From assembly GCF_036169555.1 (NCBI RefSeq), contig NZ_CP108032.1, forward strand, positions 62,001 to 126,000: DNA of 64,000 bases, read 5' to 3'. The notes beneath the pieces are model-generated. The model saw nothing but the letters and a program-made list of their open reading frames with translations, made no database searches and had not been told where the DNA came from. A program made the position numbers and the translations under genes. Positions 17,329 to 26,055 of the stretch are shown here, in pieces; the first letter of the stretch is position 1; each line of letters opens with the position of its first letter. The stretch comes from Streptomyces sp. NBC_00306. GTDB taxonomy: Bacteria; Actinomycetota; Actinomycetes; Streptomycetales; Streptomycetaceae.

Positions 17329-17344
17329 GCTGCGATCATTTCAG

Positions 17345-17661
17345 AGCATTCATCCAGGAGGCCACGTTCGAAGCGGACGTTCGAAGCGGACTCCGGCCTG
17401 GACGAGCGGGGACCAGGTGTGAGCCGTTGACGGCTCTCCAGCGGGCCTGGGCGGCCTCAACGCGCCTGACACCGTGGGCGGCCTCGCAGCTCGTGAGCCG
17501 GCGCCCTGGTGACCTTCGTGCGCAGCCGTACGGCGGCAAACGTCGACTCCATGGTGTTGGTCGTCCGAGGAGTTGGTCGTCCGAAGGCGGATCCAGTGGT
17601 CGGCCGGATAGTCGAAGAACTCCAGCAGCACATCCTGGCAGTGGGTGATCTTCGCGAGGGC
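17345..17661 (-). pseudogene. IS256-family (mutator) transposase C-terminal relic
   Basis: Fragments of the mutator transposase C-terminus occur in order but in different frames. First comes ALAKITHCQDVLLEFFDYPA then DHWIRLRTTN; next MESTFAAVRLRTKVTR; last VEAAQARWRAVNGSHLV. Intact members read LLEFYDYPAEHWxHLRTTNPIESTFATVRLRT. At least two frameshifts and no catalytic region remain. The relic abuts the stop codon of the isochorismatase-like gene. Confidence 0.75.
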
Positions 17662-18297
17662 CTACCTGACTCCAGTGCTTTTCTCGACTGCGGCCAGGTA
17701 CTCATCCACAGTGAGCACGGAGTGGGCGAACAACGGGTACCGGCCGACCATGCTGTCGTACTCCTGCTTACCGCCATCAGAGGCCGTGGCGTCCTTCAGC
17801 ATCGTGACGTGGTATCCGCGTTCCATTGCGCCACGACCCGTCGATTCAACACACATCGAGCCGATCATCCCGGCAATGGCAAGGTATTCCACGCCTCGCC
17901 GCTGCAGCTGCGTGTCCAGGTCCGTTGTCATGAAGACATCGATGTTCTTGTGCGGCGCAAGTGCCACTTCGCCGGGGCCGGGCGTGAAATCAGGGTGAAA
18001 CTGCACCGCCCATGTCCCCTGCTCGAAAAGCCTGCTCTCGAACATTGCCTGATGTATGCCCGACTTGTGTCGCCAGTTTCTGTACTCATCGTCACTGTAG
18101 GACATACCGGAAAAGAAGATGTGCAGACCGTTCCTTCGCGCCCCCGCCAGAAGGCTTTTCAGATTCTCCACCACCCCGATTCTCTCAAATTCTTCCTTGT
18201 ACTGCGGGTATCCTTTCCCGTTTTCTGCGAAGACTTCATTGACCGTGTCAATGAGAAGTAGTCCGGTGCATCCAGGGGGGTATTCGTTTTCCTGCAT
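17662..18297 (-). CDS. isochorismatase-like cysteine hydrolase
   Basis: A 211-residue hydrolase from ATG 18297 (GGAGG just upstream). The Asp-Lys-Cys triad is visible: Asp17 in LLLIDTVNEVF, Lys117 in APHKNIDVF and Cys149 in GMIGSMCVESTGR. The family hydrolyses C-N or vinyl-ether bonds (amidases, nicotinamidases, isochorismatases); the exact substrate is unknown. GC is clearly lower than in neighbours and codon choice is less biased, suggesting transfer. The C-terminus ends directly at IS256 debris and may have been altered by it. Confidence 0.85.
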   Translation of the reverse strand: MQENEYPPGCTGLLLIDTVNEVFAENGKGYPQYKEEFERIGVVENLKSLLAGARRNGLHIFFSGMSYSDDEYRNWRHKSGIHQAMFESRLFEQGTWAVQFHPDFTPGPGEVALAPHKNIDVFMTTDLDTQLQRRGVEYLAIAGMIGSMCVESTGRGAMERGYHVTMLKDATASDGGKQEYDSMVGRYPLFAHSVLTVDEYLAAVEKSTGVR

Positions 18298-18576
18298 GAC
18301 CTCCGCCTTACTGCCTGGGTTGCACGAGGAATCGCCAATCGCCCCACCCTCGACCACCCGGACCGGAACGTGCACAGCTATCCGCCCCAGATAAATTCTG
18401 TGTCCTGCGCATGCGGGTCGCAAATCGGGGGTGATTCGCTCTCGGTAAATGTGGAGGTCACGCGTGCCTGAAGGTCCACAGCCCGGAATGGCAGCACCCG
18501 TCGCTCCATGCGGGTCCCGCGTTCCAGGGCGAGTTGCATCAGGGGGCGAGACTCTTGGACGGACCAGGGCCGGGGC

Positions 18577-19347
18577 TCAGCGCACGGGAAAGCCGAAAGA
18601 GTAGCCCCGCTCCTTGAGTCGGGGGAGGAGCCGGCGCAGGGCCTCGACCGTCTGCGTGCGGTCACCGCCCGCGTCGTGGAAGAGAAGTGTCGGTCCGCCC
18701 GGCAGCTCCCGCTCGACGGTGGCGACGATGACGTCCGTACCCGGACGCTCGAAGTCCTTGGTGTCCACGTTCCAGCCCAGCGGGCGCATGCCCCGGGAAG
18801 CGGCGAGCTTGCGGCTGTAAGGCGTGAAAGCCCCACCGGGCGCCCGGTAGTACATCGGCCGTACGCCCCCGGACGCCTTGGTGATCATGCGTTCGGCGTC
18901 GAGGATCTGCTGCGACTGGTAGGTCTGGGAATCCTTGTCCATGGCGGTGTTGTGCGACACCGAGTGGTCGCACAGCCGGTGTCCGGCCGCGACCACCTTC
19001 TTCACGAGGTCCGGGTGCGCCTGCGCCTGCGTCCCCACCATGCAGAACGTCGCCTTCACCCCGTACTCCCCCAGCACGTCCAGCACTTGAGGGGTCCACA
19101 CGGGGTCGGGGCCGTCGTCGATGGTGATGTTGACGCCCCGCGCGCCCGCTTCCGAGGCGTGCGCGATGGTCGCTGCGACCTGCTTGATGTCGCTGCCCGG
19201 CGTGGCCGGCGCGGCCGTTCTCGATGACGAGTCCACGGCACCGGCCTGCGCGGTCCACACCGAGGCACCGGTGGCGAGCAGTGTCACCCCGAGCGCCGCC
19301 CCCATCGCCTTGCCGTACCAGCCCCGCCCGCCGCCGTGCTGCGCCAT
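18577..19347 (-). CDS. secreted polysaccharide deacetylase (NodB/CE4)
   Basis: A 256-residue exported deacetylase. The ATG at 19347 has GAAGGGG upstream; the signal sequence is GKAMGAALGVTLLATGASVW with an A-x-A type site. The NodB domain is complete: ITIDDGPD (Asp77/78), the metal His pair HSVSH (128, 132), RAPGGAF, WNVDTKDF and LLFHDAGG with the catalytic His. It probably removes acetyl groups from peptidoglycan, chitin or xylan oligomers outside the cell. Confidence 0.92.
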   Translation of the reverse strand: MAQHGGGRGWYGKAMGAALGVTLLATGASVWTAQAGAVDSSSRTAAPATPGSDIKQVAATIAHASEAGARGVNITIDDGPDPVWTPQVLDVLGEYGVKATFCMVGTQAQAHPDLVKKVVAAGHRLCDHSVSHNTAMDKDSQTYQSQQILDAERMITKASGGVRPMYYRAPGGAFTPYSRKLAASRGMRPLGWNVDTKDFERPGTDVIVATVERELPGGPTLLFHDAGGDRTQTVEALRRLLPRLKERGYSFGFPVR

Positions 19348-20214
19348 GTCCGCCCCTTCGCCGAGTCCTCGCCGCTCCCCGGTCACTTTGCGACCGCCCT
19401 GCAGGACGAGACAGGCAGGCCCATGGATGCGTCCGTTACCAAGCACGGACAATTCCGGGAGAGACCGCAGACAACTCTTCCGCGCACAGGCCGATTGGCC
19501 AGGGGCCGGGCAGACGGCTTGCCGGCACGCCACGGGAGGCAAGCGTCATGAGCGAGCCACTCCCCCGCCTGCCGACGCCCGTCGCTTGTAGCGGTGTTCG
19601 ATGAGGGCGAGTTCGCTCCCATGTGGGCACAGGTGATGGACGATCCGGTGCGTGAGCGGCTTTCGGCGTCCAATGGCAGACCGCCTCGTCCGGCCGCCGG
19701 ACACCGAGCCAGGTCGAACCGCCGCCGCATCAGCTCCTGACCGCGCTGGGTCGGTCAGCACCGAACGACGCCAGTCTGCTCCGCCGCATCGACTTCGAGG
19801 GCGGGCGCTCAGAAGGGGCTGACTCTCGCGCAGTACGTCGATGTCCACATCGCGGAGACTCGGCGCGCTTCGTTCGCAACCTGTCGCCCAAGCCCAGCCC
19901 ACCCCAGGGGCAGCGACAGCGACAACCGCAGCTCGCTGGCTGACGGTAGATCAGGAAAGCGCCAAACCGCCCTGAGGGCGCTCGCCATTCAACCGTGTGG
20001 GCCGAGTCACACATTCAGTCCGCGCCTACGTTGTCTACATCACAGCGCAAATGTCCGTTTAGCCCCATGCTCGGAACAGACACGGACGCCCGAAGTGCAG
20101 CCCATCTCCACGCTCTTGGGCTCGAAGGATGAAATCGGCCCACGGCACAGCACGTGTGTGTCCATCCCTGCCCCCCTCTCTGTTCCCCCGTTTTCCCTTG
20201 GAAGGTGCTCCAGC
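19348..20214. other. long intergenic region
   Basis: About 870 bases between the divergent deacetylase and polyketide-synthase genes. Frames are short and of mixed coding quality. A stretch near 19610-19870 (plus strand, containing MWAQVMDDPVRERL and LLRRIDFEGGRSEGAD in different frames) could be decayed coding sequence, but I recognise no family. Confidence 0.4.
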
Positions 20215-21402
20215 ATGGCCGCATACCTCTGCCCTCCTGCCGTGATACACGGCGAGCACGCCGTCAAGACCAGCCAAATAGTGGCGGAGGTCAGCGACCG
20301 GCACGCGCATGCGGCGTGGGCGCCGCGGATCGACGGCATCGCGGCCAGTACGGGCATCGAGACTCGCGGGTGGATGCTGCCCCTGGAGACCACCGTCGCG
20401 CCCGGCAACGACAGCGGCCTGCGGACCATCGGCGTCGAACCGGCCCAACAGGCGCTGACACGCGACGGGTTCACCCAGCAGGACGTGGACCGCGTGGTCG
20501 CCGCCCTCGAGACCATTCCCGCGCCGCAGACCGTCCAGGAGCGCACGGCGCCGGCCTGGGAGGCTGTGCAGTCCTATGGGGAGCGTGCAGCGCGGGGAGC
20601 GCTGCAGTCAGCCGGGCTGGATGCCTCGGACGTCGACTGTCTGATCACCAGTCACTCCACCACCCCGGCGCTGCCCGGACTGGACATAGCCCTGGCCAAC
20701 AAGCTGCCGCTCCGCAACGATGTGATGTTGCTGCCGGCCACTCAGTGGGCCTGTATCGCGGGGACCCGCTCCCTGGCGCTCGCGGCGGACCTCGTGGCCG
20801 CCGACCCCGATCGGGTCGTCCTGGTCGTCATCGCGGAGGCGCTGAGCACGACCTACCAGCCCGCGGACGACACTCTTGAGTCCCTGATAGTCCGGTTGCT
20901 GTTCGCGGACACGGCGGTCGCCGCGGTGGTCACGGGCCGCCCGAGGCTCGAATCGATATTGCGGCTCGACGCCGCCTGGCACCACACCCTGCCCGGCACC
21001 CAGGACCTGCACCGCCTGGAGACACGGGCGGACGGCACCCACTTCGTGATGGACCGGCGCGGGCCGCGCGCCGTGCAGGAGACCGTCACGGCAATGTGGG
21101 ACTGGCTGCGCGTCCGTCACCAGGACTCCCCCGGCTCCTGGCACCCTGACGTGCTTCTCGCCCACCCCGGCGGGACCAGGGTCCTGGAGTACATGGAGCA
21201 GACGATGCCCGAAACGTGGCCTGGGGGGCTGCTCGACTACAGCCGGGACAGCTACACCAGCGGCAACCGCGGAGGCGCCGCCGTGTTCGACATCCTGCGG
21301 CGGGCGCATGACGCCGGGCAGCAGAAGCCCGGCAATCGCGCCGTTCTGTACGCGGCGGCACCGGGCCTGACGGCCACCGCCCTGGAAGGAGAGTGGCTGT
21401 AG
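20215..21402 (+). CDS. type III polyketide synthase (chalcone synthase-like)
   Basis: A 395-residue homodimeric ketosynthase that condenses an acyl-CoA with malonyl-CoA units. The ATG at 20215 has GGAAGG 9 nt upstream. The Cys-His-Asn triad is present: Cys180 in TQWACIAGTRSLALA, His317 in LLAHPGGTRVLEYM and Asn351 in SGNRGGAAVFDIL. The N-terminus (YLCPPAVIHGEHAVKTSQI) resembles Streptomyces alkylpyrone/germicidin-type enzymes more than RppA. The nucleophile context is unusual (usual GCxGG). No tailoring gene is directly linked, so the product is unknown. Confidence 0.9.
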   Translation: MAAYLCPPAVIHGEHAVKTSQIVAEVSDRHAHAAWAPRIDGIAASTGIETRGWMLPLETTVAPGNDSGLRTIGVEPAQQALTRDGFTQQDVDRVVAALETIPAPQTVQERTAPAWEAVQSYGERAARGALQSAGLDASDVDCLITSHSTTPALPGLDIALANKLPLRNDVMLLPATQWACIAGTRSLALAADLVAADPDRVVLVVIAEALSTTYQPADDTLESLIVRLLFADTAVAAVVTGRPRLESILRLDAAWHHTLPGTQDLHRLETRADGTHFVMDRRGPRAVQETVTAMWDWLRVRHQDSPGSWHPDVLLAHPGGTRVLEYMEQTMPETWPGGLLDYSRDSYTSGNRGGAAVFDILRRAHDAGQQKPGNRAVLYAAAPGLTATALEGEWL

Positions 21403-21490
21403 TACGAGGCTGCGCCACCCACACGGAAAGAAGCCGAAGAAGCCACTCCGCGCTCCCGTACGCCGGCCGCGTCCCCGACGCAGAGCAGCG

Positions 21491-23647
21491 TCACCTCGCG
21501 ACTTCCGCCCAGACGACCTTCCCGGTGTCCGTCCACCGCACCCCCCACCGGGTCGTGAGCCTGTGCACGACGCTCAGGCCACGACCGCTGTCGTCGAGAA
21601 GGTCGCCCCGCTTCAGGCGTGGCCTGCCGTTGCCGGTGTCGCCCACCTCGCACAGCAGACCGTTGCCGGCCCTGATCAGCCGTACCGTGATGGGACCGGC
21701 AGCGAAGCGGACCGCGTTCGTGACCAGCTCGCTGACCAGCAGCACCATCTCGTCCCGGGTGTCGTTCCTGGTTCGCCATTGCCTCAGCAGCGCAAAGACC
21801 TGCGCTCGGGCGCGAGCGGGGGCGTCCAGGCGGGCGGGCAGCCGCCAGGTCGCCGTGTCCCCCTCGCGGTAGCCGATCATCCGCGCGAGCAGGAGCGTCA
21901 CATCATCGCGCTGGCGCGCGGGAGCCAGCGTGGAGACGACGTGCCGTGCGGCCTGCTGCAGGGCATCCCAGGGGTGCACCGTGGACACGACGTCCGCCAA
22001 CCTGTCGATGCCTTCGTCGATCGACAGGGCGGGATCCTCGACCAGGCCGTCGGTGTAAAGAGCGAGCAGGGAGCCCGGAGGGGCGACGAAGGTGTGCACG
22101 TCGAACGGTTCCCGCAGCGCGAACTCTGCGCCCAGGCCGGGGTGAGGGCGCAGCGCGAGCGGTACCGCGTGCCCGTCCGGCGTGACCAGGACCGGGGGCA
22201 GGTGGCCGGCACTGGCCAGCGCCACGTAGTGACTGACCGGGTCGTAGAGGGCGATGCAGCAGGTCGAGCCGAGGGCGCTGTACCCGGCCGCCAGCCCGGA
22301 CTCCGCGTCATCCAGCAGCGTCACCGTCTCGTCCAGGTGCTCCAGTACCTCGTCCGGTGCGAGCCCCGCGGACAGCAGCGCGCGGGCCTCCATACTCAGC
22401 TGGCCCATGGTTGCCGCAGCTCCCAGGCCGTGACCGACGACGTCACCGACCACCAGCGCGGTACGGCCGTCCGGCAGCGGAAAGCTGTTCACCCAGTCGC
22501 CGCCGACGCCCGCGCTGTCGGGAGTGGCGGGCTGGTAGACGCTGGCGATCGCGATGGTGTCGCCGCCGGTCCGTGGCAGGAGTCGGCGCTGCAGTGCCAG
22601 CACCTGCGTGTGCTCTCGCTGGTGCTGACGAGCCAGGTCGACGTGGTGGGCGGTCCTGGCCACCAGTTCCTGCAGGTCGAGCAGCTCGCTGTCGCGGAAG
22701 GGGTTGTCCGCCCGCCGCCAGACCTCCGCCACGCCCAGTACGACGGGCGGCACACCGTCCAGAACCAGCGGTATGCAGGCCACACCCGCCGACCGGTCGA
22801 CGGGCACGAGGGCACGCACCACTCGTGGGCTCTGGAGCACCCGCTCGACCGCCTCGCGGTCGGGTATGACGATGGTCTGCGGAGCATCGTTCCGAAGCAC
22901 CGCCTGCGCCAGCAGACGACTCGCGTCGCCGGGGAGGTCGTCGCCCGGTGTCACATAGCCCTCGGGCCAGGCCCGGTCCGGCACCAGGGCTGCCCTCCGC
23001 AGTCGGATGCGCCTGCGCACCTGGCCGGTGACGCCTTCACCCGTCCACACGGCGAAGTCGAGGTCGACGGCGGCCACGTCTCCCCAGGCCAACAGGGACT
23101 CCGCCAGCGACTGGGCGGTCTCGCCGATGTCGAGCGACGTGCCGATCGCGGTCTCGGCGGCGTACAGGTGCAGCCTCTTGGCCATGGCGATGATGGAGAC
23201 GGTCAGGCCCTCCTCAGGCGCCGCGGCAGGCAGGATGCTCAGCGAGACCACCAGCTCCGACCCGTCGCGGCGGCGCAGGCGCTGGATTCGGGCGACATGC
23301 GGCTGACCGGTCTCCACGACCTGCCGCAGCCGCCGTGTGACCGTCGGTACGTCCCAGGGAGGCAGGAGGTCGACGAATGGCTTCCCGGCCGCGGCGTCCA
23401 GACCCGCGAACACGGGGGCGTCCAGATTGCAGCGGGTGATCATCAAATCCTGGTTCAGGTTGACCGCGCCGAGAATCTGCTCCTGATGGCCGGCTGCCAG
23501 GCTGTCGGGTGCGGGGTGGCGCGCGGCGCGGTCCCCCTGCGCGTCGGCGGGATCGGCGGCCGGTCCACCGCGCGGGTTGTAGCGTCCCAGGGCTCGGCTG
23601 ACCTGGTCGAACGCCGACGAGGACGAAGGGAGATGTGTGGAGTCCAT
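21491..23647 (-). CDS. PAS-GAF-SpoIIE phosphatase with C-terminal HATPase domain
   Basis: A 718-residue soluble signalling protein. A PAS-like region lies at about 55-155 (LMITRCNLDAPVFAGLDAAA, WDVPTVTRRLRQVVETGQPH). A GAF-like domain at about 160-330 includes ACIPLVLDGVPPVVLGVAEV. The SpoIIE phosphatase is at about 345-575 (AGVGGDWVNSFPLPDG, VVGDVVGHGLGAAATMG, LLALYTDGLVED, RDDVTLLLARM). The RsbW/SpoIIAB-like kinase domain is at about 590-718, with the N-box ELVTNAVRFA and GRGLSVVHRL. Phosphatase and anti-sigma-type kinase in one chain suggests control of a partner-switching sigma pathway. No sigma factor is adjacent. Confidence 0.93.
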   Translation of the reverse strand: MDSTHLPSSSSAFDQVSRALGRYNPRGGPAADPADAQGDRAARHPAPDSLAAGHQEQILGAVNLNQDLMITRCNLDAPVFAGLDAAAGKPFVDLLPPWDVPTVTRRLRQVVETGQPHVARIQRLRRRDGSELVVSLSILPAAAPEEGLTVSIIAMAKRLHLYAAETAIGTSLDIGETAQSLAESLLAWGDVAAVDLDFAVWTGEGVTGQVRRRIRLRRAALVPDRAWPEGYVTPGDDLPGDASRLLAQAVLRNDAPQTIVIPDREAVERVLQSPRVVRALVPVDRSAGVACIPLVLDGVPPVVLGVAEVWRRADNPFRDSELLDLQELVARTAHHVDLARQHQREHTQVLALQRRLLPRTGGDTIAIASVYQPATPDSAGVGGDWVNSFPLPDGRTALVVGDVVGHGLGAAATMGQLSMEARALLSAGLAPDEVLEHLDETVTLLDDAESGLAAGYSALGSTCCIALYDPVSHYVALASAGHLPPVLVTPDGHAVPLALRPHPGLGAEFALREPFDVHTFVAPPGSLLALYTDGLVEDPALSIDEGIDRLADVVSTVHPWDALQQAARHVVSTLAPARQRDDVTLLLARMIGYREGDTATWRLPARLDAPARARAQVFALLRQWRTRNDTRDEMVLLVSELVTNAVRFAAGPITVRLIRAGNGLLCEVGDTGNGRPRLKRGDLLDDSGRGLSVVHRLTTRWGVRWTDTGKVVWAEVAR

Positions 23648-24129
23648 ACGACTCTCTCAGCAATCCCCGGCGCAGCACCGGGGCTGTAGTCGGACCCGTG
23701 CGAGGGGCCCCGAGATCCCTGACGGCACACCTCATTGAACAACAGCAGGAGCCGCTTCGCCCACACCAGCGCATGCGCGGTGACAGTGGACGGTGACGGC
23801 GTGCCGCGGCCCGTGGGGGCTGTGCTCACCCTTGCCGGGGCCGCCAGGATGCGACGACGGGCGCGGGAGCACTGGTTGCTGGAGGCACGTGTCGGCCGGT
23901 TTGACTCCGGCCTGCAGCAGCCGGCTCAGGGTCCGCTCATCGACGCACTTCTCATCCTCTGCCGGCGCTGCGGGCGTGCGCAGACGTCGGCTCCTCGAAC
24001 AGGATCAACGAAACCGACCGTCTCGTCTACTTTCCCGCCGGTCGGAAACAGCGGCGTTCCCCGACACGGAGCCGTGCTGGGCTGCCGGTCACCGCGATGC
24101 GGAGCGACAGTACGGACCAAGGTGCGGAA
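23648..24129. other. intergenic, decayed sequence
   Basis: About 480 bases upstream of the phosphatase gene, running into the IS5 relic. No supported gene. It should contain the phosphatase promoter. Confidence 0.4.
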
Positions 24130-24354
24130 GGGTCGACTGCGGACCCCGACTCCGGAGCGCCGGATCCTGCTCGTAGCGGCTTACTGGGGTACGACCTTGA
24201 CGCTGCGGCAGCTCGCGCAACTGCTCGGGGTGTCGAAGTCGGCCGCCCATCGCACCGTCGGCCACCCCCTTCATGACTGCCGTCTGAAAGGCGACGGCGT
24301 TCACACCGCCATGCCAGACATCGCCCGGCTGCACAACCTCGCCCTCACCGGCAG
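24130..24354 (+). pseudogene. internally deleted IS5-family transposase relic
   Basis: The N-terminal DNA-binding part, ERRILLVAAYWGTTLTLRQL then AQLLGVSKSAAHR, is joined without the DDE core to the C-terminal end, KGDGVHTAMPDIARLHNLAL. Both ends match IS5-family transposases of actinomycetes, and the catalytic core between them has been lost. No product is expected. Confidence 0.65.
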
Positions 24355-24376
24355 CTCCCGCCCCGTACGAGACCAG

Positions 24377-24412
24377 CGAGGCAGGGAGGCGGCTCCCCGC
24401 CTCCCTGCCTCG
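24377..24412 (-). terminator. perfect 16-bp hairpin terminator
   Basis: Positions 24377-24392 pair perfectly with 24397-24412 (CGAGGCAGGGAGGCGG) around the loop CTCC, 8 bases beyond the stop codon of the VOC gene on the minus strand. Strong rho-independent-type structure without a U-tract. Confidence 0.75.
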
Positions 24413-24420
24413 GAGAATGC

Positions 24421-24855
24421 TCAGTCGACACAGAATTCGTTGCCCTCGATGTCCTGCATCGGGATGCACGACTCGTTTTCCTCATCCGCATACAGCGTTT
24501 GCACGTGGGTGGCGCCGAGCGCGACCAGTCGTGCGCACTCGGCTTCGAGCGCGGCGAGGCGCTCGTCCCCCACAAGCCCGGTGCCGACCCGGACGTCGAG
24601 ATGCACCCGATTCTTGACGACCTTGCCTTCGGGGACGCGCTGGAAGTACAGCCGCGGGCCCACACCCGAGGGATCTGTGCACGCGAACCACGAATCCCGC
24701 TGCTCAGGTGGCTGCGAAAGGTTGAAGTCATCCCAAGTGGCAAACCCCTCCGGCGGCGGCGGTGCGACGTACCCCAACACCTCGCACCAGAAGCGAGCGA
24801 GGCGCTCAGGTTCGGCGCTGTCAAAGGTGACTTGGAACTTCTTGATCGCTGACAT
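24421..24855 (-). CDS. VOC-family (glyoxalase/bleomycin-resistance fold) protein
   Basis: A 144-residue protein with the paired beta-alpha-beta-beta-beta modules of the VOC superfamily. Module 1 has KKFQVTFDSAEPERLARFWC then EVLGYVAPPPPEGFATW. The second half has RVHLDVRVG and ARLVALGATHVQ, ending MQDIEGNEFCVD, the usual Glu-containing final strand. Members bind metals or drugs, or act as lyases or dioxygenases; this one is not assignable further. Confidence 0.87.
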   Translation of the reverse strand: MSAIKKFQVTFDSAEPERLARFWCEVLGYVAPPPPEGFATWDDFNLSQPPEQRDSWFACTDPSGVGPRLYFQRVPEGKVVKNRVHLDVRVGTGLVGDERLAALEAECARLVALGATHVQTLYADEENESCIPMQDIEGNEFCVD

Positions 24856-25102
24856 CGGCGCACCATAGCAGGCAGGCTCTGCCGGTCATTTCCCAGACGG
24901 ATCCGCCCGAAGGCTGTGCTCGGAACACACCCGGATCGGCCCGGAACCCGTGACAGGGCGCGGCGCGGACGGATCGTCGCGGAGGACGCCGTCGGGCACG
25001 CCGCCCGGCACGGGGACTGTAGGGCTCCCTTTGATCTTCCTTCGACCGTGCAGGTTGGTTGGCGATCAGCAGGGTGATACCGGCACCGCACCCGCGTTGG
25101 AT

Positions 25103-25774
25103 TCAGGGACCGGCAGAGACAGCAGCACGGTTGCGCAACCATGCTGCCTCTGTGGCTGTCAGATTCGGGTCGGCCAGTTTGATGTTGAGCGCCTCCTGGA
25201 GTCGCGGTGCGGGATCAGTTCCGCAACTGCCCTGGACGGCTCGCAGAAGCAAGCCCCGCCCCAGACGTGCGACGACGCCGGGGACATCAGCGCTGCCGAC
25301 GGTCACGATGGTCATCGCCACATCGGCAGCGGGATCACCAGCGCGCGCGTTGCTCCAGTCGATCACCACGGGGCCGTGCGCCGTCAGAACGACGTTGTCC
25401 GGATGCAGGTCCAAGTGCAGCACTCGGTCATTGCCTGCGGTGCCGAACCGTTTTGGCAGCCAGTTCGGTGCCGGCAACGCATGGAGCCGATGGTGGAGGC
25501 GGCCCAACGCGCGGCCAAGGGAACGTACCTGCCAAGGGCGTTGGGCCAATGCCTCCAGCATCGTCGGGCCGGTCAGCCGCTCAAGAACCATGTCGGTATC
25601 GGTGACCTCGTACACCTTCGGCACCGGATACCCATTCGCCGCCAGATGAGTCATCAAGCGCGACTCGAGGTGGGTTGACCGCCCCTCGTGCCGGTACCGG
25701 CGCAGCACCTTGGACTCATCCAGGGCGAACACGTCAGCGTCCCGCCCCCGCGCGATCAACTCCATGCCGGGCAT
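25103..25774 (-). CDS. APH-family phosphotransferase
   Basis: A 223-residue kinase-like protein starting at ATG 25774 (or ATG 25765, three codons later); no strong ribosome site is seen for either. The N-lobe begins ELIARGRDADVFALDESKVL, then HEGRSTHLESRLMTHL. The catalytic loop is HLDLHPDNVVL (HxDxxxxN), followed by VVIDWSNARAGDP for metal binding. It is shorter than many APH enzymes because the N-lobe is compact. It probably phosphorylates a small molecule; antibiotic resistance is possible but not shown. Confidence 0.85.
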   Translation of the reverse strand: MPGMELIARGRDADVFALDESKVLRRYRHEGRSTHLESRLMTHLAANGYPVPKVYEVTDTDMVLERLTGPTMLEALAQRPWQVRSLGRALGRLHHRLHALPAPNWLPKRFGTAGNDRVLHLDLHPDNVVLTAHGPVVIDWSNARAGDPAADVAMTIVTVGSADVPGVVARLGRGLLLRAVQGSCGTDPAPRLQEALNIKLADPNLTATEAAWLRNRAAVSAGP

Positions 25775-26055
25775 TCTGTCTGAGCGATACATCGCCTGCC
25801 AACAGGGCGCATGCTGCCTGATGCGGCACCAATTACCAGATGCCGTCGATGACTTCTTCGAATGCCGGTCGCCAAGGTGGTCAGCGCTGGACATTGCCCT
25901 CCAGGGCAGCCCCGGGGGTGTTGTCCAAGAGAGAGCGGGGCGGACCCACTTCTGTGCATGCGCGCTCTGGTTGACCCGACTGGTCAACCAGAGCGGCGAG
26001 AAGACGGTGCAGGCGGCGCATTCGCCCTCGGGGCGGGGTGCCACCCGGCGTCGGG

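Noticed and set aside
21563..23689. A 708-codon plus-strand frame
   Set aside because: Antisense to the PAS-GAF-SpoIIE-HATPase gene, whose domains are all recognisable; the plus-strand product is low-complexity.
25960..26040. Hairpin-like GTCAACCAGAGCG / CTCTGGTTGACC near 25966-25995 as a possible attachment site
   Set aside because: It is a short inverted repeat (CTCTGGTTGACC...GGTCAACCAGAG) downstream of gap and is better read as a possible terminator; no integrase or second copy is visible.
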